DNA of 64,000 nucleotides, taken from the NCBI GenBank assembly GCA_027488255.1, contig JAIYBZ010000009.1, forward strand, positions 62,001 to 126,000. Direction: 5' to 3'. Made by a program: the position numbers and the translations under genes. Positions 37,552 to 45,001 of this stretch are shown here, piece after piece. Under the pieces are notes generated by a model. It did not search any database. It was not told the origin of the DNA and worked only from the letters and a program-made list of their open reading frames with translations. Position 1 is the stretch's first letter; each line of letters starts with the position of its first letter. The stretch is from Comamonadaceae bacterium (GTDB taxonomy: Bacteria; Pseudomonadota; Gammaproteobacteria; Burkholderiales; Burkholderiaceae_C).

Positions 37552-38046
37552 TTAAAGTGCTTTTCGGCCTTGGGCGATTCGGTCTTCTAGGTACGGGCCA
37601 TAAAAATCGGGCTGATAAGCCCCCTCCATGCGCTCAGCCACTTCTTTGCCCCCCGGACCAAAAAACAGCAAGGTGGGGGTGATCGATACTTTCCAAAGGC
37701 GTGTCAGCTGGTCGTGCGTCGTCAGCTTGCCTGCAAAGTCCAAAACGGGTTGGTTCTGGCGCATATCGACCTGAACAATGGCCGTTCCTGCTTTGTGCAG
37801 GGGAGACAAATGACTTTGCCGGGCTTGGCGGCAAAACACACAGCCCTCCAGACTGACCATGACGATCAGCGGCTGCTTGGATTTGAGGGCGCGGGCCAGT
37901 TCATCGGGCAGCGACTGCGCCAACGGCAAGGTGGCAGCCCCCGACTGCGCCCACACAGGCAGGCCAGCCAATGACGCGCCAGCCAGCATGAGCCAATCGC
38001 GTCGGCGCCAAGCTGCAAGGGAAAAGTCAGTCGGACGAAAAACCAT
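37552..38046 (-). CDS. Tat-exported thioredoxin-fold protein (SoxW-like)
   Basis: The 164-aa protein read from ATG at 38046 has a twin-arginine-type leader (AAWRRRDWLMLAGASLAGLPVWAQ) and a thioredoxin-like domain with CVFC (69-72) and cis-proline segment ITPTLLFFGPGG. It resembles SoxW/thiol-disulfide proteins that keep SoxY reduced, but no SoxV (CcdA-like) partner is visible here. ATG at 38046 is preferred to the start 17 codons earlier because it gives the clean signal. It diverges from the YeeE gene. Confidence 0.8.
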   Translation of the reverse strand: MVFRPTDFSLAAWRRRDWLMLAGASLAGLPVWAQSGAATLPLAQSLPDELARALKSKQPLIVMVSLEGCVFCRQARQSHLSPLHKAGTAIVQVDMRQNQPVLDFAGKLTTHDQLTRLWKVSITPTLLFFGPGGKEVAERMEGAYQPDFYGPYLEDRIAQGRKAL

Positions 38047-38148
38047 GAATGGAGAACAGTGGACAATAGCGGGTTTTGTGTCGGCGGGATGAGCCATCTC
38101 GACTGCCGCTTTTGAATATAAGAAACCAATGAATTATTGGAGAAATCC

Positions 38149-39213
38149 ATGAATCTCGCAAGCTTGCTCGAAACTTGGGGTGACTCAAATGTACTGCTCA
38201 TGGCAGGCGCATTGGTCGGTTTCATCTTTGGATTTGCCGCACAACGCACCCGGTTTTGTGCCCGTGCCGCCGTGATTGAATGCTGTGAAGGCCAAGCTGG
38301 AGACCGTTTCAGTGTCTGGTGGTTGGCCTTTGCTGCTTGTTTGCTGGGCGTGCAAGTCTTGGTTTTTGCCGGCTGGCTTAAACCAGCAGATGCCCGCTAC
38401 ATTGCACCCATGGGCAGCATTTCAGGTGCCTTGCTGGGGGGCTTGTTTTTTGGTGCGGGGATGATCCTGACACGGGGTTGCGCCAGCCGGCTGCTGATCT
38501 TGTCGGCCAACGGCAATTTGCGCGCTTTGCTTTCGGGCTTGGTATTTGCGGTCACGGTACAAGCCAGCATTGCGGGATGGCTGGCCCCCATTCGACAAGG
38601 CATCGCCTCTTGGTGGACCGTGGACGGAGGTCCGTCACGTGACTTGCTGCAAATTTCAGGCATTGGCCCAACCGGCGGACTGCTCTTGGCCTTGCTGGCG
38701 ATGGTCACCGCGTTTTATTTTTTCTTCAAAACCCACCCACGCCGATGGACACTGGCGTTGGGCGCCTTGGTGGCCGGTTTGAGCATCGCTTTGGGATGGG
38801 GCCTCACACAAGTCATTGCTGCACAGTCATTTGAAGCCGTCCAAATCCAAAGTTTGAGTTTCAGCAGTGGCTCGGCCGAAATGCTCATGCGCGCCCTGTC
38901 CAGCAGCACGTCGCCGAGTTTGGGGTTTGACGCTGGTTTGTTGCCAGCAACGTTCTTGGGCTCATTGCTCGGTGCCTTGGTGGGTGGCGACTTCAAGTTT
39001 GAGGGCTTCAAAACCGAAAACAAATTGGGGCACTATTTAGTAGGCGCCATCCTCATGGGCTTTGGCGCCGTTTTGGCAGGCGGTTGCACCGTGGGTGCAG
39101 GCATGACCGGGGGTTCTCTGTTTTCTTTGACCGCCTGGCTCACCTTGATCGCCATCTGGTTGGGGGCCGGCCTGGCTTGGCGCATCAACCGACGCATGGG
39201 CTGGCCTATCTGA
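38149..39213 (+). CDS. YeeE/YedE (TsuA-like) thiosulfate/sulfur transporter
   Basis: A 354-aa protein from ATG at 38149 with about nine membrane helices and an internal duplication. Conserved cysteines occur in RTRFCARAAV, LTRGCASRLL and the signature GGCTVGAGMTGGS, the motifs that in TsuA form the thiosulfate relay across the membrane. It probably imports thiosulfate or another sulfur compound to the cytoplasm, complementing periplasmic Sox oxidation. A GGAG site precedes the ATG. GAATATAAG at 38114 resembles half of the sox operator. Confidence 0.88.
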   Translation: MNLASLLETWGDSNVLLMAGALVGFIFGFAAQRTRFCARAAVIECCEGQAGDRFSVWWLAFAACLLGVQVLVFAGWLKPADARYIAPMGSISGALLGGLFFGAGMILTRGCASRLLILSANGNLRALLSGLVFAVTVQASIAGWLAPIRQGIASWWTVDGGPSRDLLQISGIGPTGGLLLALLAMVTAFYFFFKTHPRRWTLALGALVAGLSIALGWGLTQVIAAQSFEAVQIQSLSFSSGSAEMLMRALSSSTSPSLGFDAGLLPATFLGSLLGALVGGDFKFEGFKTENKLGHYLVGAILMGFGAVLAGGCTVGAGMTGGSLFSLTAWLTLIAIWLGAGLAWRINRRMGWPI

Positions 39214-39225
39214 AGCTTGAATCCC

Positions 39226-39239
39226 TTGATGCGCATCAA
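39226..39239 (+). promoter_or_regulatory. Perfect FNR-type box without an assigned target gene
   Basis: TTGATGCGCATCAA matches TTGAT-N4-ATCAA exactly, 12 bases after the YeeE stop. The next sequence on the plus strand is 299 bases without a convincing gene, and the nearest leftward target would be inside the YeeE gene, so the box may serve a small RNA or very small ORF. Confidence 0.65.
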
Positions 39240-39538
39240 TGGCGACAGAGGGGGCAACATTTGCATTCATATCAGTCACTACTGATATGAATGAAGCAGC
39301 CTATGGACAAGGCGCAAGTTTCCGATACTTATGGATGGGGAACAGTCTTGACGGTCGAAGGGGGAGTATCTTCCTCAAATACTCCACCCCCTTCACTCTG
39401 ACAAAAAACCAACACCAAAGACAATTTTTAAACACGGGTCTCAATAGCTTTATAAAACTGAGAGACCCCAAAATGCGAAAAAAAACTGTCGAATAAACGC
39501 CGCTAGTCCCTCGCTCGAGGCGTTTGGTGTGTGTCCAA
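39240..39538. other. Gene-free region with several inverted repeats, possible small RNA locus
   Basis: No recognised gene lies between the YeeE stop and fccB. The stretch has a 13-bp perfect repeat (39264-39293), an imperfect hairpin GAAGGGGGAGTAT...ATACTCCACCCCCTTC (39357-39394), GGGTCTC...GAGACCC (39436-39468) and AAACGCC...GGCGTTT (39495-39525). The last, read leftward, is followed after a gap by eight T residues and may terminate fccB. An 85-aa ORF (39239-39496) overlaps the FNR box, lacks a ribosome site and has no recognised family. Confidence 0.5.
39264..39293. repeat. 13-bp perfect inverted repeat
   Basis: CATTCATATCAGT, loop CACT, ACTGATATGAATG. There is no T-run on either side, so it could be a protein-binding palindrome or the 5' hairpin of a transcript starting after the FNR box. 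Confidence 0.85.
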
Positions 39539-40813
39539 TCAAGCCAACGTGTCAGCCCAAATGTTTTGTGCCCAAGACCAGGCGTAAACACCTTCAAGTT
39601 CATTGGCACTACTGGACACACCGCCTGACCCTGGAACGGTCAGCATCGTTTTCTTTTCAGCGTCGTAGCGGTGCACGCTGGCGACATGCACGACATCTTT
39701 GCTGCTGACATAGCTGTAGCAAGTGTTGTTGTAAATGGGCATGGGGTTAACTTCTTTGCCCATCAACAACGCCACCACTGCTGCTGCACAGGTCTTTCCG
39801 TGTTGGTTGGCCATGTGACCTGACTTGGGCATGCCCGGTGCGATTTGGATGGAGTCGCCCAGTACGTGAACGTTTTTGGCCGCCTTCGACTCAAAAGTCA
39901 GGAAGTCCACTTCGCACCAACGCTTGTTGGCAGTGGCCAAACCAGCATTGACGGCAATGTCGCCCGCTCGCATGTTGGGAATCACATTGAGCACGCTGGC
40001 CTTGATGTCGTCATTGAACTCGAACTTCAAGGTGTTGGTGGCGGCATCAACGTCAATCACATTGTGTTTGCCGCGGTATTCGATCATGCCTTTGTAACGC
40101 TCAGCCCATGCTTTTTTGAACAAGGGGCCTTTGGAGGTGACATCTTCGTTGGCGTCCAAGATCAACACTTTGCTCTTGGGTTTGGCTTTGGTGAAGTAAT
40201 CGGCCACTTGGCATGCACGCTCATAGGGCCCGGGAGGGCAACGATAAGGGGCCAAGGGAATCGACATGGCAAACACACCGCCATCAGGCATTGCCTCGAG
40301 TTGTTTGCGGAGGGTGGTGGTTTGCTCGCCGGCTTTCCAGGCGTGCATGACCTTTTCTTTGGCACCAGCCTTATTCATGCCTGGCAACGACTCCCACATG
40401 AAGTCAACACCCGGCGAAACAATCAAACGGTCATACGACAACTCGGCTCCGCCGGCCAGTTTCACGATGCGCTTGTCCGCATCGATGGTATTCACACGGT
40501 CTTTGATGACTTTGACGCCATGGCGTTTGGTCAAGTTGTCATAAGGGGTGGTTATTTCCGTGATGGTTCTGCTGCCTCCGATAACCAGGTTGGACATAGG
40601 GCAAGAAATGAAAGCATCATTGGGCTCAACCAAAGTAACCTGAATTTTGTGCTCAGACCACATGCGCAGGTATTTGGCGGCCGTGGCGCCAGAATATCCA
40701 CCGCCAATGACCACCACTTTGGGACCACTGGCGCCACCTGTTGTGGCACAACCCGAAACCAAGCCCATGGCACCCAAAGCGGAGCCGGTCTGCAAAAATT
40801 GACGACGTTGCAT
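39539..40813 (-). CDS. fccB: Flavocytochrome c sulfide dehydrogenase, flavoprotein subunit
   Basis: The 424-aa flavoprotein oxidises sulfide in the periplasm and passes electrons to its cytochrome partner. The twin-arginine leader MQRRQFLQTGSALGAMGLVSGC also contains a lipobox-like cysteine. The FAD-binding motif is VVVIGGGYSGATAAKYL (33-49). Cys192 (YRCPPGPYE) and Cys365 (NNTCYSYV) are at the positions expected for the redox-active disulfide. The same family includes SoxF. It follows fccA by 11 bases and ends in a structured gene-free region. Confidence 0.94.
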   Translation of the reverse strand: MQRRQFLQTGSALGAMGLVSGCATTGGASGPKVVVIGGGYSGATAAKYLRMWSEHKIQVTLVEPNDAFISCPMSNLVIGGSRTITEITTPYDNLTKRHGVKVIKDRVNTIDADKRIVKLAGGAELSYDRLIVSPGVDFMWESLPGMNKAGAKEKVMHAWKAGEQTTTLRKQLEAMPDGGVFAMSIPLAPYRCPPGPYERACQVADYFTKAKPKSKVLILDANEDVTSKGPLFKKAWAERYKGMIEYRGKHNVIDVDAATNTLKFEFNDDIKASVLNVIPNMRAGDIAVNAGLATANKRWCEVDFLTFESKAAKNVHVLGDSIQIAPGMPKSGHMANQHGKTCAAAVVALLMGKEVNPMPIYNNTCYSYVSSKDVVHVASVHRYDAEKKTMLTVPGSGGVSSSANELEGVYAWSWAQNIWADTLA

Positions 40814-40824
40814 GACAGTTTTCC

Positions 40825-41133
40825 TTATTGTTTTTGTGCTGCAAAGTAACCAGCAATTGCAACGATTTGTTCGTCGGAATAGCCCTTGGACAGCTGATGC
40901 ATGATGGTGGCCGCTGGAACGCGACCCGCTTTGTAATCCAGCATTTTTTGGATGGTGATCTCTTTAGGTACACCCGCCAAAGAAACCATACCGGGCTGCG
41001 CACGGCCATCGGTGCCGTGACATGCGGCGCACGAAGCCGCCCAGCTGCGAACATGCAGAGGATCGACTTGGGCTTGCGCCAAGCCAGTTGCAGCCAGCAA
41101 AGCGGCCATTGTCAAAATGTGGGGAAGCTTCAT
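40825..41133 (-). CDS. fccA: Flavocytochrome c sulfide dehydrogenase, cytochrome subunit
   Basis: A 102-aa monohaem cytochrome with signal MKLPHILTMAALLAATGLAQAQ and haem motif CAACH (35-39). The methionine ligand is probably in IMHQLSKGYSDEQIVAIAGYF. It is the electron-accepting partner of FccB, equivalent to SoxE in SoxEF. It is a one-haem, short form, unlike the dihaem FccA of Allochromatium. Gene order arsR-dsrE-like-fccA-fccB indicates one operon. Confidence 0.92.
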   Translation of the reverse strand: MKLPHILTMAALLAATGLAQAQVDPLHVRSWAASCAACHGTDGRAQPGMVSLAGVPKEITIQKMLDYKAGRVPAATIMHQLSKGYSDEQIVAIAGYFAAQKQ

Positions 41134-41178
41134 GATTTTTCCTCAATGAACAGGGAATGATGGGAGCGAATCAAACGA

Positions 41179-41589
41179 TTAAGGGCGCAAGTAGACAAAT
41201 TTCTCGTTGGCCTGCAGTTTGGCCACCTCTGACACACCCGAAGGCACCACTTTGGTCTCCATCAGCAATTTGTCTTTCGAGATTTTGCGCGAGGTCAATG
41301 TGTTGTTGCAGACGCGGAACTCGACACCTTTCGCAGCCAAATCACTGACACTGCCCGAAAAAGGTTGGTCCATCTGATTGGTGGCACCTTCCAACAGAAA
41401 GTCGATGCCCAAGCCATGCGTCACGACCACAATTTTGGCTGTGGGATCGGCAGCCAAGTGGTTTCGGATATTGCCAATGGCCCGTGAAGCTTGTGGGATG
41501 CCTTCACTCAAGTGGTAAACCACCTTGATTTCAGCCCAAGACAAGGCACAGGCCAACAAGCCGCTGATCAACAGTACTGATCTTTTCAT
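41179..41589 (-). CDS. Periplasmic DsrE/DsrF-like protein
   Basis: The 136-aa protein has a signal peptide (MKRSVLLISGLLACALSWA) and a DsrE-like fold: KVVYHLSEGIPQASRAIGNIRNHLAADPTAKIVVVTHGLGIDFLLEG followed by GVEFRVCNNTLTSRKI with a conserved cysteine near residue 94. Cytoplasmic DsrE proteins transfer sulfur on such a cysteine. This exported version may bind sulfane sulfur produced by FccAB. Its start has AAGGAG at good spacing. It lies between arsR and fccA. Confidence 0.87.
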   Translation of the reverse strand: MKRSVLLISGLLACALSWAEIKVVYHLSEGIPQASRAIGNIRNHLAADPTAKIVVVTHGLGIDFLLEGATNQMDQPFSGSVSDLAAKGVEFRVCNNTLTSRKISKDKLLMETKVVPSGVSEVAKLQANEKFVYLRP

Positions 41590-41674
41590 TCGTGACTCCT
41601 TATGTATGGATGTTAGCTTGAACCACGACAGTCAGATGCCCGTAAAAACCCGGCTTGAAACTGACGTCATTCTT

Positions 41675-42004
41675 TCAGTCGGAGTCGCTGGCAATTTGCA
41701 CACACACGGCACGGCAAAGTGTGACCACACGGTCATTCACGATGCGGTAATAAATTTGTACCCCTTCGCGGCGCTTGCCCAAGACCCCAGCCTGGTACAG
41801 GGTGTTCAGGTGCTGAGACATATTGGGTTGGGTGGTGTCGATTTCGGCCAACAACTCCCCGACATTTTTCTCACCGTTGCACAGCGCGCTGATGATGCGC
41901 AGGCGCATAGGCGCTGACATGACACGAAACACCTCGGCGGCTTTTTCAAAGACTTCTTCGGACTCGGTCAAGACACTGTCGTCTACAGGTACGGTTTTGC
42001 GCAT
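41675..42004 (-). CDS. ArsR-family repressor of the fcc operon (paralog of the sox repressor)
   Basis: ATG at 42004 gives 109 aa (MRKTVPVDDSVLTESEEVFEKAAEVF...). It is clearly paralogous to the 33097-33402 repressor, sharing LC-GEKNVG-LL--ID--QPNMSQHLN, GVLGKRR-G and VCRAVC-QIA, including all three cysteines. The recognition helix TTQPNMSQHLNTLYQAG is nearly the same, so the two may bind similar DNA. The track ORF begins 49 codons upstream, across a palindrome and likely promoter. It is expected to repress arsR-dsrE-fccAB until sulfide or persulfide oxidises its cysteines. Confidence 0.9.
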   Translation of the reverse strand: MRKTVPVDDSVLTESEEVFEKAAEVFRVMSAPMRLRIISALCNGEKNVGELLAEIDTTQPNMSQHLNTLYQAGVLGKRREGVQIYYRIVNDRVVTLCRAVCVQIASDSD

Positions 42005-42031
42005 GGTGCACTTTTTATAAATGATGACGCC

Positions 42032-42043
42032 GCACAATTGTGC
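42032..42043. promoter_or_regulatory. Palindrome upstream of the fcc-operon repressor
   Basis: GCACAATTGTGC is a perfect 12-bp palindrome centred about 33 bases before the arsR start at 42004, with GC pairs continuing outside one mismatch on each side. Its sequence differs from the sox-side palindrome, so whether the repressor binds here is uncertain. Confidence 0.5.
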
Positions 42044-42282
42044 TGCAAAAAATAGGGCAATTTTTTCGCTGGAACACTGAGGAAAACAAGAAAAAGGCTT
42101 GCCCCCTGTGTCACGGCCACGTTGGCGGAGAAATGAAAGCATTGTGGCCAAAATAGGCCCAAATTCAAACCATCAAGTGGTTCTAAGCTTATGCCGTCGC
42201 TCTATAAGCCTGCCTCTTTCCCTAGGTAGCAGGCGCATGATGAACTGATTTTTGGCATGCTCGTCTTGGCTAATATGTGCGC

Positions 42283-43218
42283 ATGAATGCACATCACACT
42301 TTCAGACACCGACTTTTCTTGATCCTCGAGCTCAAAAGCCACCGGGATGAAAAGGCCGCCTGGTGGTTTTCTTGGGTCTTGACCTTGATGGTGCTGCTGA
42401 ATGTCGCAGCAGTGATTTTGGAATCGGTACCCGCTTTTGAAGCCCAACACCGCAGCGCATTGGCGGCGTTTGACGCGGCATCGATCGTGTTTTTCAGTGT
42501 CGAGTACCTGCTGCGCGTGTGGACTGCCGCTGAAAGAGCCACACCAAGCCACGCCAGCGCCACCCGCCGCCGATTCGGCTACATGGTGGGGTTTCATGGC
42601 TTGGTTGATTTGCTGGCCATCCTGCCCTTCTTTTTGCAATCCTTGTTTCCGGGGCTGGATTTGCGCTTTTTGCGCATCCTGCGCGTCATGCGCATCTTGA
42701 AGTTGTCGCATTTTTCGACCGCGCTGGAAGACCTGCTGGCCTCCATTTACGCCGAAAGAGAAGCCTTCTTTTCAGCTCTTTATTTGCTGGCATTGTCGAT
42801 ATTGATCACCGCCTGTTTGATGTACTACGCGGAACATGCCTTGCAGCCTGACAAATTTGGCACCATCCCCGATGCCATGTGGTGGTCCATCATCACGGTG
42901 ACCACCGTGGGCTATGGCGATGTCACCCCGCTTTCGGCGTGGGGCAAGGTGATCGGCGCCTTGACGGCGCTCTCTGGGGTGTTCACCGTGGCGTTGTTGA
43001 CCGGCATCGTGGCATCGGCGTTTGCCACGCGGGTCAGAACCCAAGAGATTGAATTCACCAGCGAAGTCGAAGAGGTGCTGAAGGAAGGCCATCTCAGCGC
43101 CAAAGAGCGGCGCACCATCGAGCACTTGCGGCAAGAATTCAGCCTGACTGAAGACCATGCACGGGCCATCGTGCGGCAAATCATCGAAGAAAAATCACTG
43201 CGCGATCTGCCCTCCTGA
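42283..43218 (+). CDS. Voltage-gated potassium channel (Kv-like)
   Basis: The 311-aa protein has six membrane helices. The S4 voltage sensor RFLRILRVMRILKLS has an arginine every third residue, and the selectivity filter is TTVGYGD in WWSIITVTTVGYGDVTP. A cytoplasmic C-terminal part of about 60 residues (FTSEVEEVLKEGHLSAKERRTIEHLRQEFSLTEDHARAI) looks helical and charged. ATG at 42283 is preferred over GTG two codons upstream. It stands alone, divergent from the fcc operon, and converges with the ABC permease gene. Confidence 0.92.
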   Translation: MNAHHTFRHRLFLILELKSHRDEKAAWWFSWVLTLMVLLNVAAVILESVPAFEAQHRSALAAFDAASIVFFSVEYLLRVWTAAERATPSHASATRRRFGYMVGFHGLVDLLAILPFFLQSLFPGLDLRFLRILRVMRILKLSHFSTALEDLLASIYAEREAFFSALYLLALSILITACLMYYAEHALQPDKFGTIPDAMWWSIITVTTVGYGDVTPLSAWGKVIGALTALSGVFTVALLTGIVASAFATRVRTQEIEFTSEVEEVLKEGHLSAKERRTIEHLRQEFSLTEDHARAIVRQIIEEKSLRDLPS

Positions 43219-43228
43219 GGGTTCAACC

Positions 43229-44863
43229 TCACGCTTTGGGCTGGCGCAATGTGCGGCTCAACAAAATCACCGGGATCAGCCCCACCAGCACCAGCGCCAG
43301 CGATGGCAAAGCCGCTTCACCCAGACGCTCGTCACGCGCCAACTGATAGGCGACCACGGCCAGCGTGTCGCTGTTGAAGGGGCGCAGTACCATGGTGGCG
43401 GGCAATTCCTTCATCACATCCACAAACACCAGCAACACAGCCGCCACAGTGGTGCGCCGCAGCAAAGGCGCATGCACACGGCGCAGCAAGCCCCAGCCGG
43501 TCACGCCCAGCATGCGCGCAGAGTCGTCCAAACTGTTGGGGATGCGTGCATATCCGCTTTGCACCGACTGCAGTGCCACAGCACAAAAGCGCACCAAATA
43601 AGCCCAAACCAAGCCCAATGAGGTCGCGGTGATCCAAGCGCCTGCTGAAGAGGCGGGCCAAGTTTGCTGCAGCCAGGCCACGGGCAAAAGCAAGCCCACC
43701 ACCACCACAGCGCCGGGAATGGCATAGCCCAAACCCAGCAGTTGAATCGCGCCTTGGCTGAGGCGGTCCGCCCGCGTGCGCACACGGAAAGCCAGGGTGA
43801 GGGCAACGCCAACGGCCAACAGAGCGGTCAGCCCCCCTAAGCGCAAACTGGTCAAGGCCCATTGGCCAAAACGGTCCCACGGAACGGGGTTGGTTTCGGC
43901 CATTAATGCCCGCAACATGATGAGCACCGGCAAGACAAATCCCAACAACACCGGCAAGCTACAAACCCCCCATGCCAGCAGGCGTTGCGCGCCCAACAAA
44001 CGGATGGGTTGCGCCTCTGCAGAGCCTTGCCGTGCACCACGGCCTTGGTTAAAGCGCATGCGTTTTTGAGCGTGCTGCTCCAGCTGCAACAAGATCACCA
44101 CCACCACAAGCAAGGCCGTGGCCAACTGGGCCGCCGCAATGCGGTTGTCCATCGACAACCAAGCTTTGTAAATGCCGGCCGTGAATGTCTGGATGCCAAA
44201 GTAACTGGACACGCCAAAGTCAGCCAAGGTTTCCATCAACGCCAAAGCCACGCCCGCCGCAACTGCAGGACGCGCGAGAGGCAAGGCAATTTCACGAATG
44301 CGCCGCGACAAGGGCGCGCCCAACAGACGGGCCGCCTCCATCAGGCCTGAGGCACGCTCGACCAATGCCGTGCGGGCCAACAAATACACATAGGGATAGA
44401 GCGACAAGGTGAAGACCAGCGCGGCGCCCCAGACGCTGCGCACATCAGGCCACAAACGACCTTGCAAACCCAATGCCTCGCGCAGCGCCATTTGCAAGGG
44501 GCCACTGAACTGCAAAAAGTCGGTGTACGCATAGGCCACGACATAGGCCGGCATGGCCAGTGGCAACAGCAGCAACCACTCAAAAACACCTCGGCCCGGA
44601 AAGTCAAACAGCGTCACCAAGGCCGCTGTGGCCAAGCCCAAGACCGTCACGCCCAGCGCCACCATGAGGCACAGCAGCAAAGAGGTCCATGCGTAATCGG
44701 GTAGCACCGTGCTGGCCATTTCTCGCAAAATTTGTGCGCTTTCGCCACTCCACTGCAGCCACGAGCCCAACACGGCCAGCACAGGCAAGGCCAGCGCCAG
44801 CGCCAGCAAGGCATACATCAAAGAGGGAACGGCCGAAACACAGCGGGCCACAATGCGGGGCAT
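43229..44863 (-). CDS. Fe3+-type ABC transporter permease (FbpB/SfuB-like)
   Basis: A 544-aa permease with two fused halves of about six helices, each carrying an EAA loop (LMEAARLLGAPLSRRIREIALPLARPA; DDSARMLGVTGWGLLRRVHAPLLRRT), as in FbpB/SfuB and ThiP. ATG at 44863 (MPRIVARCVSAVPSLMYALLALAL) is chosen because the longer track ORF enters the intergenic region. It is divergent from the ATPase gene 138 bases away. No iron-binding protein gene (fbpA) is present, so the importer is incomplete in this window. Confidence 0.9.
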   Translation of the reverse strand: MPRIVARCVSAVPSLMYALLALALALPVLAVLGSWLQWSGESAQILREMASTVLPDYAWTSLLLCLMVALGVTVLGLATAALVTLFDFPGRGVFEWLLLLPLAMPAYVVAYAYTDFLQFSGPLQMALREALGLQGRLWPDVRSVWGAALVFTLSLYPYVYLLARTALVERASGLMEAARLLGAPLSRRIREIALPLARPAVAAGVALALMETLADFGVSSYFGIQTFTAGIYKAWLSMDNRIAAAQLATALLVVVVILLQLEQHAQKRMRFNQGRGARQGSAEAQPIRLLGAQRLLAWGVCSLPVLLGFVLPVLIMLRALMAETNPVPWDRFGQWALTSLRLGGLTALLAVGVALTLAFRVRTRADRLSQGAIQLLGLGYAIPGAVVVVGLLLPVAWLQQTWPASSAGAWITATSLGLVWAYLVRFCAVALQSVQSGYARIPNSLDDSARMLGVTGWGLLRRVHAPLLRRTTVAAVLLVFVDVMKELPATMVLRPFNSDTLAVVAYQLARDERLGEAALPSLALVLVGLIPVILLSRTLRQPKA

Positions 44864-45001
44864 CAAAAAACAGCGTCCTGGAAGGTCATGGCTTATTGTA
44901 GGAGCCCCTCCAAAGGCCCTGCTCACGCCCAGCCAGTGGGGCCTCACAAGGCCGGGCCATGGGCGCAGAAAGGGAATGCCAACCTGCCTACAATCAAGAC
45001 C

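Noticed and set aside
38114-38122. GAATATAAG upstream of the YeeE gene (and GAATATAA at 34333)
   Set aside because: These resemble half of the sox operator, but no ATTC partner lies eight bases away. An AT-rich eight- or nine-mer near promoters is expected by chance or as part of a -10 box.
39303-39401. 32-codon ORF encoding MDKAQVSDTYGWGTVLTVEGG...
   Set aside because: A short resemblance to the FccB C-terminus (LTV-GGVSSS) is not matched at DNA level, and there is no ribosome site. It is probably chance.
39239-39496. 85-aa plus-strand ORF after the YeeE gene
   Set aside because: Its ATG lies at the edge of the FNR box, no ribosome site precedes it, it runs through three inverted repeats, and no family is recognisable. 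It is kept only as part of the gene-free region.
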